From positions 18,244-82,243 of the forward strand of contig JAAEAF010014811.1 of the NCBI GenBank assembly GCA_011037195.1: 64,000 nucleotides of DNA, given 5' to 3'. The position numbers and the translations under genes were made by a program. Source of the stretch: Triatoma infestans. Taxonomy: Eukaryota > Arthropoda > Insecta > Hemiptera > Reduviidae. Of the stretch, positions 62,720-64,000 are shown piece after piece (position 1 is the stretch's first letter; each line of letters begins with the position of its first letter). A model generated the notes under the pieces. That model made no database searches. It saw only the letters and a program-made list of their open reading frames with translations, and was not told the origin of the DNA.

Positions 62720-63190
62720 ATGATAAATATCCGCAAGAAATTCCAGACGAGGAAAAGACGTATTATTTATTCGATTGAAGAAGATACAACTTGTAAGGTA
62801 AGTACACCAAATGATATAGGTTGCTATTTTTTGACGGACTATGAAGACGCTCATCAAATTCAATTATTACAGGTGAATACGATGATTTTTCAATTAATGA
62901 TAGTATTAGTAGCCTTATTAGTAACAGTTGCAAAACATCTTTAAGTCACTCACAATGGTCAGAAGCTCATGTAGATCCTGTGTTACACGATTTTACAGGA
63001 CAAGAAGGTTTGAAAGTAGATCTGGTGAAAAACTGTACAACATTTGAAGGTTTTTCAATTATTGTTTGATAATGATTTAAATGAAACATTGCACAAATTC
63101 CCGCGCAGAAATATTAATAATTACGCCTTTGTTTTCACTAATTGAAATTTGAAAAAGTGGAAGGACGTCACAATTGACTAAATGAAGTTT
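62720..63190 (+). pseudogene. piggyBac-like transposase N-terminal part (B/C junction)
   Basis: The same layout as at 58,801, with MINIRKKFQTRKRRIIYSIE open without a stop to 62,944. Exon-2-like text reads PVLHDFTGQEGLKVDLVKN near 62,976. KKWKDVTID followed by a stop and MK at about 63,150-63,187 keeps the Trp lost in the other copies and matches the piggyBac block W-DVT--EMK just before the catalytic core. Confidence 0.72.
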
Positions 63191-64000
63191 TCGGGATGGA
63201 ACGGAAGTTCCTAGGGATCCATTAAAATACTTTTAACCGCAAGTACTTCAGGTTTGTTTATCTGTTCAGATAAAAAAAAGAAATTGGGGCTGCAGCAGAG
63301 AATCACAGGCGTCTCGGTGTTATTTTTTGGTCTATATGTAAAATTCTATTTCCATCGATACATTTCAAAGCTGTAAATTTGGTGGCTCTGTTCCGGATAC
63401 CCCGTTCCTTTGTACCGTATTATTATGGTTTTACTCAAATATTCAGTGTTTCTAGCATCACTTGAGCCTCACTAGCTGCTCTCCTATTATAGTGGGTAAC
63501 GCTCATCCTAGTTTGAACCATCATTTTAAGATACTTAGCGGCTGGCTTAATAAATATTGTTTCTTTACCGAATCGCTATAAAAATTGTCCTTTAGAATTA
63601 TAATATTTGCAGTAAAGCAGTAGTCGTGTGACTGTTTCATACTATATTTTTACAGTTGGTAAATCCTCATTCCCTTAGGATTCCTTTACTTCCAAATTTA
63701 TTTAAAAATTATGAGTAACCAAGGCTACGTGATACAAACTGTTTTCATAGCTATAATGATGCTGCAGTTATACTTATTCCATATTATGTTGGGTGTAACG
63801 GACGTCGCATTAGTATGGCTGGCGACGATGATCACGTGCGGGCTGGGGCACGTGATTCCCGGGGTGGGAATATCTTTAAAAGCAGGTCCTTTCGATTTAG
63901 AGTGTTTGATTTTAAATTAGTAGTTATGGTAATCAATATGATACTTTGTTTTAAGTAACCTTCAAGCTTGTTTATCTGTTCACGCGAAAAAAGAAATAAC
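62976..64000 (+). repeat. Array unit C, cut by the window edge
   Basis: The first 1,025 bases of a third unit, in register with A and B through the paired open frames (63,711) and the start of sub-repeat 2 at about 63,960 (tcaagcttgtttatctgttc). The array therefore continues beyond the window. Confidence 0.92.

Larger units (their letters stand above)
59056..62975 (+). repeat. Array unit B (about 3.92 kb)
   Basis: Full copy with the same internal order as unit A. Landmarks: RT scraps at 59,518-59,627 (-) and 60,231-60,400 (-), the paired open frames from 59,791, Rep-A fragment 61,565-62,114, piggyBac end from TTAA at 62,115, exon-like start at 62,720. The first codons of the paired frames show single-base differences from units A and C. 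Confidence 0.92.

Overview
The window looks like gene-poor, repeat-dominated nuclear DNA of an arthropod, most likely an insect. The evidence is AT-rich sequence, no bacterial operon structure, short exon-like pieces with GT/AG borders, and remnants of nearly every animal transposon class: Jockey-like and other non-LTR retrotransposons, a BEL/Pao gag, Penelope-like elements with hammerhead ribozyme motifs, mariner, Tc1, hAT (ZBED type), piggyBac, Helitron and a tRNA-derived SINE. The species cannot be named from sequence alone. No complete host gene is visible. A few exon-like segments (about 23.9, 28.1, 32.1-33.6 and 39.3 kb) may be edges of host genes or pseudogenes.

Layout. 0-9 kb holds an RNase H tail of a non-LTR element (2.3 kb), a 274-bp foldback with a hammerhead motif (3.0-3.3 kb), a Jockey C-terminal remnant (4.4-5.1 kb), a SINE and a whole but dead Tc1 element (6.2-7.8 kb). 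9-22 kb is dominated by an approximately 1-kb dispersed repeat, called Rep-A here, whose ends are mutually inverted and which carries an AC microsatellite. Two Penelope-type foldbacks with 15-16 bp target duplications sit inside a Jockey remnant at 13 kb. A deleted mariner sits inside another Jockey copy at 15-16 kb, and the matching empty site is present at 4.4 kb. A larger hammerhead foldback lies at 18.5-19.2 kb. 22-35 kb contains non-LTR tails, a hAT element with an 8-bp target duplication, an apparent endogenous viral replication-helicase remnant with a strongly arginine-rich tail (30.2-30.8 kb), an RNase H fragment and a duplicated transmembrane exon. 35-51 kb holds scrambled Jockey pieces, a BEL/Pao gag, a Helitron Rep fragment between direct repeats, and further Penelope insertions.

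51.8-64 kb is a tandem array with a period of about 3.92-3.93 kb. It has two whole units, a third cut by the window edge, and a leading unit broken by a deletion and by a 2.7-kb non-LTR insertion flanked by an 11-bp target duplication. Each unit combines the 5' half of a piggyBac-like element (TTAA plus a CCC terminus and disrupted N-terminal coding sequence), two diverged reverse-transcriptase fragments in opposite orientation, and a piece of Rep-A.

The elements do not form a pathway; they form a nested history of insertions. The most notable items are the composite array, the family of hammerhead-bearing non-autonomous Penelope-like insertions with shared termini, and the viral helicase remnant.
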